The position numbers and the translations under genes are program-made. A stretch of 64,000 nucleotides of DNA from Cyrtodaria siliqua (lineage: Eukaryota; Mollusca; Bivalvia; Adapedonta; Hiatellidae), in NCBI GenBank assembly GCA_037043455.1, contig JAWPHD010003072.1, forward strand, positions 62,001 to 126,000, written 5' to 3'. The notes beneath the pieces were generated by a model. The model saw nothing but the letters and a program-made list of their open reading frames with translations, did not search any database and was not told where the DNA came from. Shown one piece after another: positions 1-12,700 of the stretch (position 1 is its first letter; every line of letters starts with the position of its first letter).

Positions 1-28
1 CCATCTTGTGAGACTGCACTCTTGTACT

Positions 29-518
29 ATATAGGTCACTTATCTTGTACTCATTTACTGTTACAGGGCTCCAAGGTTCCTGTTAATCTCAGTTACTGTT
101 ACAGGGCACCAAGGTTCTTGTTAATCTCAATTACTGTTACAGGGCACCAAGGTTCCTGTTAATCTCATTTACAGTTACAGGGCACCAAGGTTCCTGTTAA
201 TCTCATTTACAGTTACAGGGCACCAAGGTTCCTGTTAATCTTATTTACTGTTACAGGGCACCAAGGTTCCTGTTAATCTCATTTACAGTTACAGGGCACC
301 AAAGTTCCTGTTAATCTCATTTACAGTTACAGGGCACCAAGGTTCCTGTTAATCTTATTTACTGTTACAGGGCACCAAGGTTCCTGTTAATCTTATTTAC
401 TGTTACAGGGCACCAAGGTTCCTTCTTATTTACTGTTACAGGGCACCAAGGTTCCTGTTAATCTTATTTACTGTTACAGGGCACCAAGGTTCCTGTTAAT
501 CTTATTTACTGTTACAGG
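29..518 (+). repeat. 38-bp minisatellite of a 3' splice site and exon start
   Basis: Thirteen units, with acceptor ends just before 67, 105, 143, 181, 219, 257, 295, 333, 371, 409, 442, 480 and 518. Each has the form TTTACTGTTACAG followed by GGCACCAAGGTTCCTGTTAA. The last unit is the real intron-exon border; one unit (409-441) is 33 bp. Units differ by a few bases (tctca/tctta, ctg/cag). Confidence 0.93.
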
Positions 519-710
519 GCACCAAGGTTCCTGTTAAAGCAGATGATGAGAACCAATCCAGACAAGAATGTTCTGTACCAACATTTGAGGATGCTAAATG
601 CCACCATGGGCGTGGATCCCAACCCCCCAACAGCCACTCTTCTACCCCTTAGACCCAAAACATGTCAGCCAAAGATGAGGGCAGAGCTTACAGTTATGTC
701 GCAAGAACAG
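518..710 (+). CDS. RGS22: RGS22-like exon 1 of window
   Basis: Codes APRFLLKQMMRTNPDKNV and onward to VMSQEQ (64 codons, entering with one base of a split codon, leaving in phase 0). The acceptor at 515-517 is the last of 13 near-identical acceptor copies in a 38-bp minisatellite. This copy is chosen because every upstream copy would run into an in-frame TAA within the array; the donor is CAG|gtgtgt. Confidence 0.72.
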
Positions 711-3700
711 GTGTGTTAATTAGCGCATCTTTAATCTACGCCAAGCAAAATCATAAATCAAATTTTGCACTAGAAGAGGGTATCTATACGAACAAGTAAA
801 AACAACAAAAATAATAAAAAGAAGTGGCATACTTTCTTAAGAAGTACCCTTATCTTAAATGAATATATATGATAATGCAGTACCAATATACAATATATAC
901 AGTAGAGAAAACGAGAGTTTATCATTGGGAGCCTCAGCATCTCAGTCCTTGCTCTTAAATCTGCAGACCTATGTCCAGGTTATTTGAGCCCCAGGGTATC
1001 TGATGGGAATTTTTATCCTCATTTTATATCTTCCTGAGGTCACAGTTAAAATTTATTTATTCAGCATTTATTTTATTTCCTCTTTCATTTTAGAATTTTA
1101 AAGAACAAACTTTGTAATGGAAAATCAAACTTTTAGTCATTTCAGCCTCAGATGTCTTGTACGATCGAGGATGCCTATGAAACATCACCTCCTGTTGGCA
1201 TGAAGCGCTCGTACATGGAACCAACACTGAAGTTCATCGCCAATTGGCAGCGGGAACAGATGCAGCATGTTCAGTTGTTGACACCCAGTATCAAAATAGA
1301 GAGGACCTCCACACCCAGGCTCCGACCCGCCTCAGCCATGTAAGTAGGATAATCATCATGTCGCTGTTAACAAGCTTCCAGTCACATCATGACGGTGTCT
1401 TCTTGTAGCAGTGAGCTCTATGTTCAACTTTATAGTGCTGCCACACTGATATATTGCGCCATAAACATTTGATGATACCCCATCCAGTCACATTATACTG
1501 ACACCCGGCCGCCCAATCCTAAGACTATCCTTTATTTGCTGAGCATCAAGCAAGGGAGCTACAAGAACCATTTGATAATTTTCTATATTTTTTGTTTTAG
1601 AACTCCAAGAACCATATCGTCATCAGCAGTATCTGCAAAATTACGTCCCAAATCTGCCATCAAGGCTTCAAGTGCACGATCTACCCGACCATCCACCGCG
1701 CGATCCACATCATCCAGATTGTCCGTGGAGTCGGCCACGGGGCGCGTGCGGATCAAGTCTCCCCTAGAAAGGTCTAGCTCACCACAAGTTAGGCTTGGTG
1801 AGAGACCGTCTTCGCGACCTTCATCAGCGGCATCTAGTATAGGGTCAATAAGGTAACACATGTTTTAATCATCCTAATTTTTTTTAAACATCCGGTGGTA
1901 GTTTAGCCCCATTTGGCGGGGCAAAAGGAAGGGTCAACTGTTATCACAACAGGAGGTAGAAGCGCCCTCGATATGACCTGGAAGCTGAATACCTTGATAC
2001 ATTGGCTTTTGAATTGACTAGGAATCAATAACATCATATGCAGGAAGCATCTTCATCTCCAGTATTGTCATTTTACGCTCATCACCATTTCCCGTTTCAA
2101 TGCAATATGACCTAAGCTGTTAAAAGGTTTTAAACCACCATTGATTCATTAATTAGGTAGTAGTCAATAATGACTTTAAAAATATATAAGTATTGTCCCA
2201 TCAGAGATATTGCAAGCAAGTTCATGAGGGAATCTGTAGCTTGAAACAAATTGTAGAAACACTTATTCACTCGTTGCTGACTGCTTCTTTGTAAGCAACG
2301 AATACCCTCTGAAGAGTTTATATCTACTGAATGAAACCGGACAGGGAATATGATCGCCCAGTAGTTCCTCTCAGCCACCTTTTTACCATTTTATTTGTAA
2401 ACAGTTTCACTTAGCCTATTTCACTTATGGTTTCTCTCAGTTTAGCAATTTCGCTGAGTAAAAACATGTACTAATAAACATCTCTAAGCTTGATTGGTGT
2501 GTTTATTTGCTAGATCTATAGACCAGGATTCTGAATGCTCAGAATTTCTGGGTGGACACAGGATGGAGCACCTTCTACAGGCACTGCACCATGAGGCAGA
2601 TGCCGGCGGATTCTTCAGGAGATACATCGAGAAAGGAGGCAGAATGGTGAGCTAGGTTTTATATCAAAACATTATTACACAAATTCTGGATTCATGTTTA
2701 CTTCCGAAGGGAATTCCAATATAATGATTTTCACTTACTTATTCCATAGACAATAATAAGCAAAATTCATGAGTTCTATGAAACATGTTGTACCCACTCT
2801 TTCACAAAGTGAAGAGGCGTCTATATAGGAATCATGTTGTCCATAATGTTGCGTTGTGCGCAACACATTTTTGTCCCGTCCCGTAACACTTTTTTATTCC
2901 TAGCATTTCTCAAACAGTTTTGAATGGGTTGTTGCCAAACTTCATATACTGACCTTATGTCCCTCTACATCACCCATGGTTGATTGCCTTATTTATTACC
3001 GAATTATGGCCCTTTGTTGGAGTACTATTCATCACCTTCAGTGATAGTTCTAGTTTTCAATGAAAAAAAAACAGATTAGAATCTTACATATTACTTTTCA
3101 TTGTTTAGCCTTGTACATAGTTGTAGATGACATAAAACTGATTATTAAATTTCTCCAAATAATCATTTCTTATAGGTATTATTGCATAACTGGAAAAAAA
3201 TGCAGATTCCAAAATTGTGGCCTAATTTGGTAACACAGTTGATAAGGCATTGCGTGTTAGACCTACAGAATTCTGATGCTTCAATATAACCTATGTGTTA
3301 ATACGATTTGAAACAACATTTTATTTTCTTTCTAAGTTTTGTCAGTTGCTAATGAGTACAGTACGGAGTATGTAAAGATTCCAATTATCAAACTCTATTT
3401 TATATTCAATGAGGATAAACACCTTAGCAAACTCTATTTTATATTCAGCAGATTAGATAAACAACTTAATGGCCTCTATTTTATATTCAACTGATGCTGA
3501 TAAACAATGATCTCTTTCATATCCGACAGATATCGATAAACAGTGAATTCTATTTTATATTCGACAGATGTTGATAAACAATGAACTCTTTTTATATTTG
3601 ACAGATGTGGATAAACAACTTGAATCTATGGAGAGATGTTCAGGGATACCATATGGTGTTCTACAACAAAAGTCTCGACCCTTATAGTGTGAAGAAAAAA

Positions 3701-6700
3701 GCAAAGGTGGGTGCTTTTATGCCATTATTTATCCATTTAAGGTATTATTAAATATTATCAATGTAGTTAATAGCCTTTAAGGAACACACGGCAGTCTTGA
3801 TTCTTTTTCACCCAAAACTATTTTTAAAAATGAATCTTTCCATTTTGTTATATTTCAAAGTTAAATGCAATGGAGGTGCTATAAATAATTTATTGAATTT
3901 CAGAGTAACACATTTCCATAAAGGGAAATAACTCTAGGCTTAGAAATATAATTATGTGAACATATTCTTGTCTAAGTTCCGGGTAGTAAGTCACAGATGT
4001 CCACGTTACTGTACTGGTACCTTCACATTTCAATAAATGCCATTTGAATATTATGGTTACAGGAGATTTACTCCCGATATGTCGTAGTCGGTGCCCTGTA
4101 CCACATTGGCTGTGCCTTAGATGTGACGAAGAGCATTTACAGCCGTCTTGATCCGCCGTTTGAGGAACTATTTGACGAGGTGGAGGAACACGCCATCATG
4201 GTGCTGTATGAGGCATGGTATCAGATGAACGAGCTTGATCAAAAGACGTACAGTAAGGTAGGTGTAAACCAGGCGTTAAACAGCACAAGAAGCACAAACT
4301 GACGTATCTTAAATTTATAAAAATCGAGCCTTCAGTTTACTGAATCCATAAATCCAAATTTATGGCTTTTTTATTTCAAGACTTAAAGAAACTAAACCAT
4401 CAAATTTTGCTACAAAACCGTTCTTCCAAACTCTTTGTGTTGAGGTCATAAAATAATGCATATGTGCCACTTTAAAGTCTACATGTATATATGGATATTT
4501 AAACTACCCTGTATTGAATATGCATAAAATGAATTAGGAGTTGGTAATTCGATGCTTTGGTAATGAATGTCAACAGGTAAATTCCATAGATATCTGGAGA
4601 GAGCACAAAACTGTATGAAGTTATTATGATCACATATCATGAATAAAATTAACTTACTTCAGTGTTGAGAATAAACAATAATTGGTAAATCGTAAATTTT
4701 GCCTGTTGTTGGCAGGATAGCGACTTTAAGCTTAGCGTGCACAATACTTTACTGTGTGATGTCTCATGACAGCTTTATTAAGGTATTTCAGATCTCTAAA
4801 AGTTATTTTTACCAGGGCCCATTCTAGTCTCCCTACCAAGGCTTTGCTCTGGATCCTAATGATTTGAGCTTTTGCGTAACCTATCAGTGTTTCGATGAGA
4901 ATATGCCACCATCTCGGAATCTTTGAAAAAATGAATATCACTTGGTGGCAATGATTCTAAATTACCACATTCTCAGAAGATACTTGTCATTCAAAGATGA
5001 GAATAGCCGCTAAAACATTCCGCCAATTTGCCTTTTGACGGTGAGGACTAATGCGGGTATCGAGGGTTCAGCGCAATGCTATCATAATCTTCTTTATTTT
5101 TATCATGCAGATATGCTCTTTTCTGCCTAATAAAGGGGTGACCTAATAAATTTTGCTTTATTAGGCACTGACCAATAAAGCAAATCAATGCGGAATCCCT
5201 TGACATCATAAAACAAAACAAAAAACAACAACATGGCGGCGTCCTTGAGAAGCATTACATTCTGAGAAATAGGTAATAATAGTAATTCATACAGAAAATG
5301 TGGATAATCTACATGATAAATAGAATATTATGTCAGTGCCTTTTACTATCAAGTTTATTAGGCTCGTCACGAAGAATGGCTGGGTAGAGCCTCACCATTC
5401 CTCGTTTTCTAAACCTCGCTTAATAAACTTGATAAAAGGCACTGACATAATATTCTCTATATATCTAGTTATGAAAGCCTTGTTATGTTAAACCCTTGGT
5501 ATGTTGTTATTGCCAGAAAATTAAAAAAAAATCAATATCTCTTGTGAAATCATCTATCGCAAGGTTTAACCAAATTTGGCATGAAGCATCATTGGCAGGT
5601 GTGAATTAAATATCGGTCAATGATCATATTTTTGTGCCACGGTGACATTGGCCTAAGAATTTGGCTGAATTCCCAAGATAAATGCTTTGAATTTGGCAGA
5701 CACTTCACGACAAAGTAAATTTATTTATAATCTTGGATTACAATCCAGGGACAATTCATTGTGCATATTAACTGCGCGGTAAGTGTGTTTATTGGTAATA
5801 CGATAAAACTGCTATCCAAAGAGTTAAAAATTAAACTTGAAACTGAAATGGAAATTTCAGATTTAAATAAATACCTGCTACTAGTTAGTGTTGCATAGGG
5901 AATGTAGCCAGTGGATGGATACAACATGGAACATTTTTGACAATATGGAACATTTTTGGATGCTTAAAGAATGTGGCTGCTTCAAGGCAGTGAAAAATGT
6001 AGAGAAAATGTTTGGAGGAAGTCATGGGCATTGGCTGTTTGAGAAAGGGGCTTACTTAACAAAGTTCCCTTTTGAAGAGGAGGTTGGATTACAGATGTTT
6101 ATTTAAAAAAACAAATTTGTTTTCTTTTCATAATATTACCAAAATAAGGAGCTACTAGCCAGGTTGTTGTTGTTTTGTTGTGGGGTGGGTAGGGGTGGGT
6201 GGGGGGGAGGGGGGTTACTATAAGGGGGAGTGGGACTACTATACTAAAAGGGGGAGGGGCTACTATAAGGGGGGAGGGGGCTACTATAAAGGGGAGCAGG
6301 GGGAGGGGCTACTATAAGGGGGAGGGGGCTACTATAAGTGGGGAGGGGAAGTGGGGTTACTAGAAGGAGGGGGAAGGAGAGGGGGGCAACTATAAGGGGA
6401 GGTACTCCTATTAGGGTAAATACGGTATGTCCATTTATTTCCTAGATGTTTATATATCCTGGTCAATACACATGGTGTAAAGATTATGGGGAAAAAAGCT
6501 ATTTTTTGGTTTGGTAGTTCCTGGTTATAAGCAGACTGGTTAAAGTGTAGTGTAAATTTTAAAAAAAAGAAGGGAAAAACAGAAGATTCACAAGCACGAG
6601 CTGTAAATGATAAAAGTGAAAAGATTTCCGGAGATGAAGTCTACCAGTAAATGTAAATGGTATTGTTTGGAGCCTTTGTTTCAGCCAAAGTTTTTTTGGA

Positions 6701-9700
6701 CTTTTGAGACAAAATTCAAGTAGTACCTAAATACCTTAGCTATATATCAGTGAAACATACATGTTTAGTGGTAAATAAAAATACCTTACTTTACAAAATC
6801 AGTTGAGTATTACAGAGCGAACATGGTTTTTGATTGGGCATTTTCAATGCAGAATTCTGCTACATCAAAAATTCAAAGAATGTTTTTTTGAATTTTTATC
6901 CAGAAATGGTTTTAATATGATTGATAAATGTAAATTAAGACACTCGTGTTTTACAGCAAAACATTAAGGTTAACTGAAGTTATCTGAGATTTTGTAATGT
7001 TCTACTGTCCCAGCAACTAGAAATTTATATGGAATTAGCCCCACCACAAAAGCATTTTGTCAGTAAAATATTTATTTCTCAACAAATTTTCAAAACTAAG
7101 TAAGGCATTTTTATTTACCAGTAAAAATTCCAGGTCTGATGATATATAAGTTATGTACATTATTATTTATATTGCTCATGTTAAAGCTAAGAAACCTTTG
7201 GCTGAAACAAGCGCTCCGAACATTAGCTGTTTAATCTTTGTTTCAGGTTGAATTGATAGAAGTGAAGAGACATCTAGAGACCAAGTCTAAATATGTGCTT
7301 AACCTACAGAAGAGTGGCCTTATTAAGGAGGTATATATACTTAAGGAAAAAAGAAACACAAAACTGTGTTTATTGGCAGCTCTGTATTTATTTTTAAATA
7401 TTTGCACGTATATTTAACTTAAAGCTATAATTTTATTTCCGTATACAGTACTGAGGTCTCATATTAAAGTTTTGTATGGTTAAATGGTGCTTACATATTC
7501 GGTTGTTATGAAGACCCCTTATGTTCACGTTCATTTTTTGCGGAGGCTTTTGCTGAGGTGTGCCAGCGTTGACCTAGGTGTTTGAGGCGAATACACGCGT
7601 AATCTTAATGTAACGTAAAATGTTAACGTCCTTGGTTAGGGCGGTTATTTGTCAACACAGTCTCTCTTAGATGTTAAAACAGTCTTGTTATGGTGCATTG
7701 ATGCATGGCAAATGTGTCAGAGGCCTTACGCTGCGAAACTCTTTAACAGCAATTTTAACGCCTCGTCACGTTGCTCTTTGCGTAAATGTGACTTAATAAT
7801 ACGTTAACAAATTTGGGGAAAAAAATGGATTCCTAATAATGGATGACTTGCGACAAAATATAGACAGAAAATGGCACGTGTTCTGGATTACATTTGTCAT
7901 GACCTACCGGTACGCATCATGTGCTTTTGTTATATTGTTTTATTTCATGATTAATCTGAGAGTAAATTTGAATAGAAAAGGAGGATTGGTCAAGATTTTC
8001 GATCACTTTTAAATATAAAATAGATTAATCGAAAAAAATAAACTTCATATAATAATTATATTGACTTAAAAAAGTTTTTCCTTGAGTATACTTTTGTTAT
8101 TCATTTATTTGTATGAATGTCTTAAAATGAGAACTTGAAATTTAGCAGATTAATATTTTATAAATATTTTTAAAGTTAAATCTGTGTCGTAAACTTTGAA
8201 CTTGCGTTAAATTTGATAATTGAAGAGTTAAGAGATACTGAGTTTATGAATGCTATATTTAAATGTTTAGCAATCGGTAGTACAGTGGATAAGGTCTTGG
8301 CTTTAGAGCTAACAGACCTCTGCCCTGCATGGGTGTTCTCCGTGGTGTAAGCATGTCTGAAGGAAAACTTCATCCTTAGTCTCATCTCCCTCTGAGATTG
8401 CTGTCCCAATGTAACCTAATATGTGTTACAGGATGTATATTATATGGATATTATATTAAAAAATAAACTTTGTGCCTTACCTTCCCACATTGACTGACAT
8501 TGCCAGTCATTCTTTGGGATCAAGTTGCAAAAATGATAGAAATTTCATTTCTCGACTCCGTATTTCAGCGTGTCTCCTCCCCGGATGTTATGGAGGGATA
8601 TGAGGACCCCGTCTATGACGAGACTCTTATTGAGAACATCCCTGAGGAGTTCAAAGATTATACCCTGGAAAAACTAGTCCACAATCGCATAGAGTTGGAA
8701 CATTTCCGCAACTTCCTGGGCGAAAATTACGCAAGCATGGACATCATGTGTTGGATGGATATCGAAGCCTTCCGGAGGATTCCGCACACGGAGGAGAAAA
8801 AGAGAGATGTCAAAGCCAGAGAAATTAAAACAAAATATTTGAATAAGAAATACTTCTTCGGGCCAAATAGTCCTGCGGGTAAAGAGGGACAGGATAAGGT
8901 AAATGCTGAGTCACTTAAAATTTACTAATAATGATATTTTCTGTTCTAAATGATCTTAATATAATGAATGAATCTAAAAATGACCCCTTATTTACAAGAA
9001 GCAAAAACAGGGTTGGCTGGGTTAATTACGGCTTAAAAAGTTTACATATTGTAAAATTAAAAAATTTAGTAGGTAATTTTAAACAGGTTTCTCATTTTTT
9101 ACAGTAAAAATGTTTTTTGAAATATCCGTTATAAAATCCTGCTAATATAAGCTTTCACATCGCTTAATGGAATTAAGATGGGACCACGTAATGATTATCA
9201 GCTATTCTTTAGTTTCTTATTCCATCAATCTGTTAAATCACTTTTAAAGTGATTGTTTACTTAAATATTTATTTCAAATTTCACATAATGGTCAATCTCA
9301 ATACTACCATTTCTTGTTATGAAAGGTCGCTGAGGCTGGAGGTGGGTGGGGTAAACTTCTGGAGGACAGACCACCCAGTGGCATGATATTGGAGGCCCAG
9401 AAATACGTCTATGACAGACTTGAAAAGAAGTGGCTCCCTCTGTTCTTGGCCACGCCTGATTTTGCTGTGCGACAGAAACCTCGTACCAGTATGGATGACG
9501 TTGTGGATGACATCATGGTTCAGAAGAAGAAAAAATCATTGAACATGCTGAAGGTATGGCAAGAGTTTCAAAATGGAAGATGTATTGTGAGTTTTGTATA
9601 AAACAGATGGAAGAAAATTATTTTATCACATTACTTGGCTTCTGGGAGTGAAATATAGCCATGACTTACTTATCGTAATATATTTAGTGTATTATAGATG

Positions 9701-12700
9701 CAAATGAGTACAGAATCACTGCATTTGTGTACAATGAAACATTAAGCCTATTGTTTGCATGATATATCATATGATACATCCAGATACCTTAAATATTTAT
9801 CATTATTTGAAATCTTACTTCATAAAATGCTTGTTTGTCGCATTATTTGTAGTGCAAATGCGTTACAGTAACGTAGCTGATGTCATGTAAACAATAAACG
9901 TCACAATTTCTCTTACAAATTGCCGACATATACAAGGTCAATTGACAGCATTAAAGTGAAACTATCATGTCCTAGATGTGTTATGTGATAAATAGAATCT
10001 TACATTCATGACTGTGTATTTTTGACTTCAATAAACTTGTTGTATAAAAAGAAAGGATTCTCGTCAGAACCTCGTTTCCTTTCATTTTATCCAACTTGTT
10101 TATTAAAATCAATAATACACAGCGACTCTTGTAAGATCCTCTATATAGGAAAAATGGAAGAGAAAATAATACTTGTAATCGTATACATTTTTTCTACAAT
10201 AGTTTTGCCCAGATGAACGTAATTTTTCAGATGTAATATCTGTTTATATTGGATTTGATAAATGTAGCGCGCATAAAGTGTTTTTTTAAGTTCTTGACTT
10301 TTCCCAATCATATTCCAGTTGTTGGACAGCAAGTGGGTGTCCTCTTCCAAAGAGATTATTATATTTCGCAAGGCGTTGTTGAATCCCGTCACTTCTGTAC
10401 AGTTCCGACGGTTTGCCTCCATCAAAGGAGACAGCCTTGAAAATGATGTACTGTTCTGGTTGGAGGTGCAAAAGTTCAAGGTAAGTACACAGTGATTAAC
10501 AATTTGATAAACTTTTATTTATGTCAAATGTTCTCAAAACTTTTTTTTTTTTTTTTTTTACAAAAGTTGTATCATCGCTGTTTCGACAATCTTTCTTATA
10601 GACAATTTTTAATAATTGTTCAAAGAATGTTTTGTTGAAATAGTGGTTACTAGTGTTTGTATCACTATTTGCAATACTTTAATTCCATACACTACTTTTT
10701 CAACAAATTTCAACACTGTAGTGCATACTGTTTTATCCCCACTGAGTGCTGTGCTGGGCACTTAAATAATTCAGAAGGGGAGAGACAGCTAGGACATAAT
10801 GTTCATGTCTTGGTACTGAGCTCCATTTCCACAATATTTCTCTCTTTCACCAACATACACATTTTATTGAACACCTACAGTAGGTGGACACTATGGTCAT
10901 TCCAATGCTATGGATGGATGGTAGATTCGTATCAAATTAAACTGTTTACACAGCTGACAATAAAAGGACAATTAAAAACTTCTTTTTCAACCAGGTATAA
11001 TATTTCATTTATAGTCATGATTGTATTTTTGACCATGATGATGATGTGGGTGCTTGTACATTATTTATTTTGAAAAAAATGCAGGTTTGCTTAATATTGT
11101 ATCAAAGGCATTTAGTGGGGCAAATATGGTAATCTTTCTTTTGCCACTTTTTCACTGTTTTGCCATATTTTCACTGTTTTGTCATATCTTCACTCTTTTG
11201 TCATATCTTCACTCTTTTGCCAGATGTTCATCCTTTTTGCATATTTTCATCATTTTGTCCTATTTTTACAGTATTGCCAAATATTGTAATTTTCTCAAAT
11301 TTTCCTCAGGACATGTACCATGCCCACAGTGATGATGCCCTCATCCTCCAGAAGGTGAACACCATTATAAACTGTTTCATCGACTCCCAGATCCCTCCCA
11401 CACTGCAGATAGACATACCCCCGGATATGGCAGAGAAAATCCTCGACAGAAAGTATGAGAGGAGTCCCTATCTATTTAGAGAAGCTCAGGTGGGATGTTT
11501 TACTTAATCCAATTCCGATTTTCAAATTCAATGCAGGGGGAAGATTTTCAGGTGTTTTATAGCTAGCTGTACTGTACATCTGTTGTAGCTAGATGTACAT
11601 CTGTCGTATTCAATTATAATTTTTTTTCAATTTTGAGACAAATGATTTTCTAAAGATTATAAATGCTATATGTAAGAAAAAAAACATGCATATAATATAT
11701 ATCAATTCGATCCTCACTTTGAGGATGGCTTTAAAACAATCTCATTAAAATCATATCTAATTAAGCCTTGCTACTCTCCGCTATAGGATCTGGCAACACT
11801 CCATTGTAGGTCACGTCAGATCGACCTTTCATCTAATCAATATTCATGAGAATATCAACTAAATTCAACCAATGAAGTCGCGCATTTCATATGCACTTCT
11901 TCAGATGACGCTTGAGTGAACTGAACAAAAGAAAATTCACATAAATCTCATATATCTATAGCCGAATGAAGATAAAGTCTTTGTGTGTTATTGCTGTGGA
12001 TTGCACGATAAATTCAAAGAAATGCACTAAATGGCATGTTTTATATCAAGATACAAAGAAAATCATGGGCGCTGCCATGTGTGTTTTGAAAATATATATT
12101 CCACCAAAATTATTACGACCTAAGCATTAGTACTCTATATAGTAAGACGTAGTACATCTGGCCCGCTTAGCTCAGTTGATAGCGAACTCGGCTGATGACC
12201 CGCGAGTCATTTTAGTCCCACGAATCAGTAACATTTTTGTACCGCGAGTAAATTCCGTCAAACAATCTTTTCTTCATTTTTTTTCCCAGTAAATATGCAA
12301 TAATGGTTGGTGTATTATGTTTTTGTCAATGCAATTATTTTGTGTTTTATAAGCTAAAAGTTACAGACATTGTCTCTTTCAATACCGAGCGTAGACTGCT
12401 CCACAATGTTTTACTGAAACGTGACATGCGCAAAGCAGTCTATATCGAGCAGTTTTATAGGCTGAAATCTGATTGGCTAATCGTAAGGTCAATCTGACGT
12501 GACCTCCAATGGAGAGCTGTCAGATCCTTGTAGTGTAGAGTATCGTAGCATGATACAGGGTCTGATTTTAATGAGATTGGCTTTAAAACATCCTATCACA
12601 GGGTGACATCCTATCACAGGGAGGTAGTAAACTTACAATCCTGTGTGCAGCCGAGGTCTTTGGAAAAAGAAACTACTAAAGTCTAAATTTTTCAAATTTT

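Noticed and set aside
8500..8568. Alternative start of the exon 8 coding region as an ATG-initiated ORF
   Set aside because: The frame upstream of 8569 lacks RGS-like sequence, and tatttcag|CGT is a good acceptor joining in phase with exon 7.
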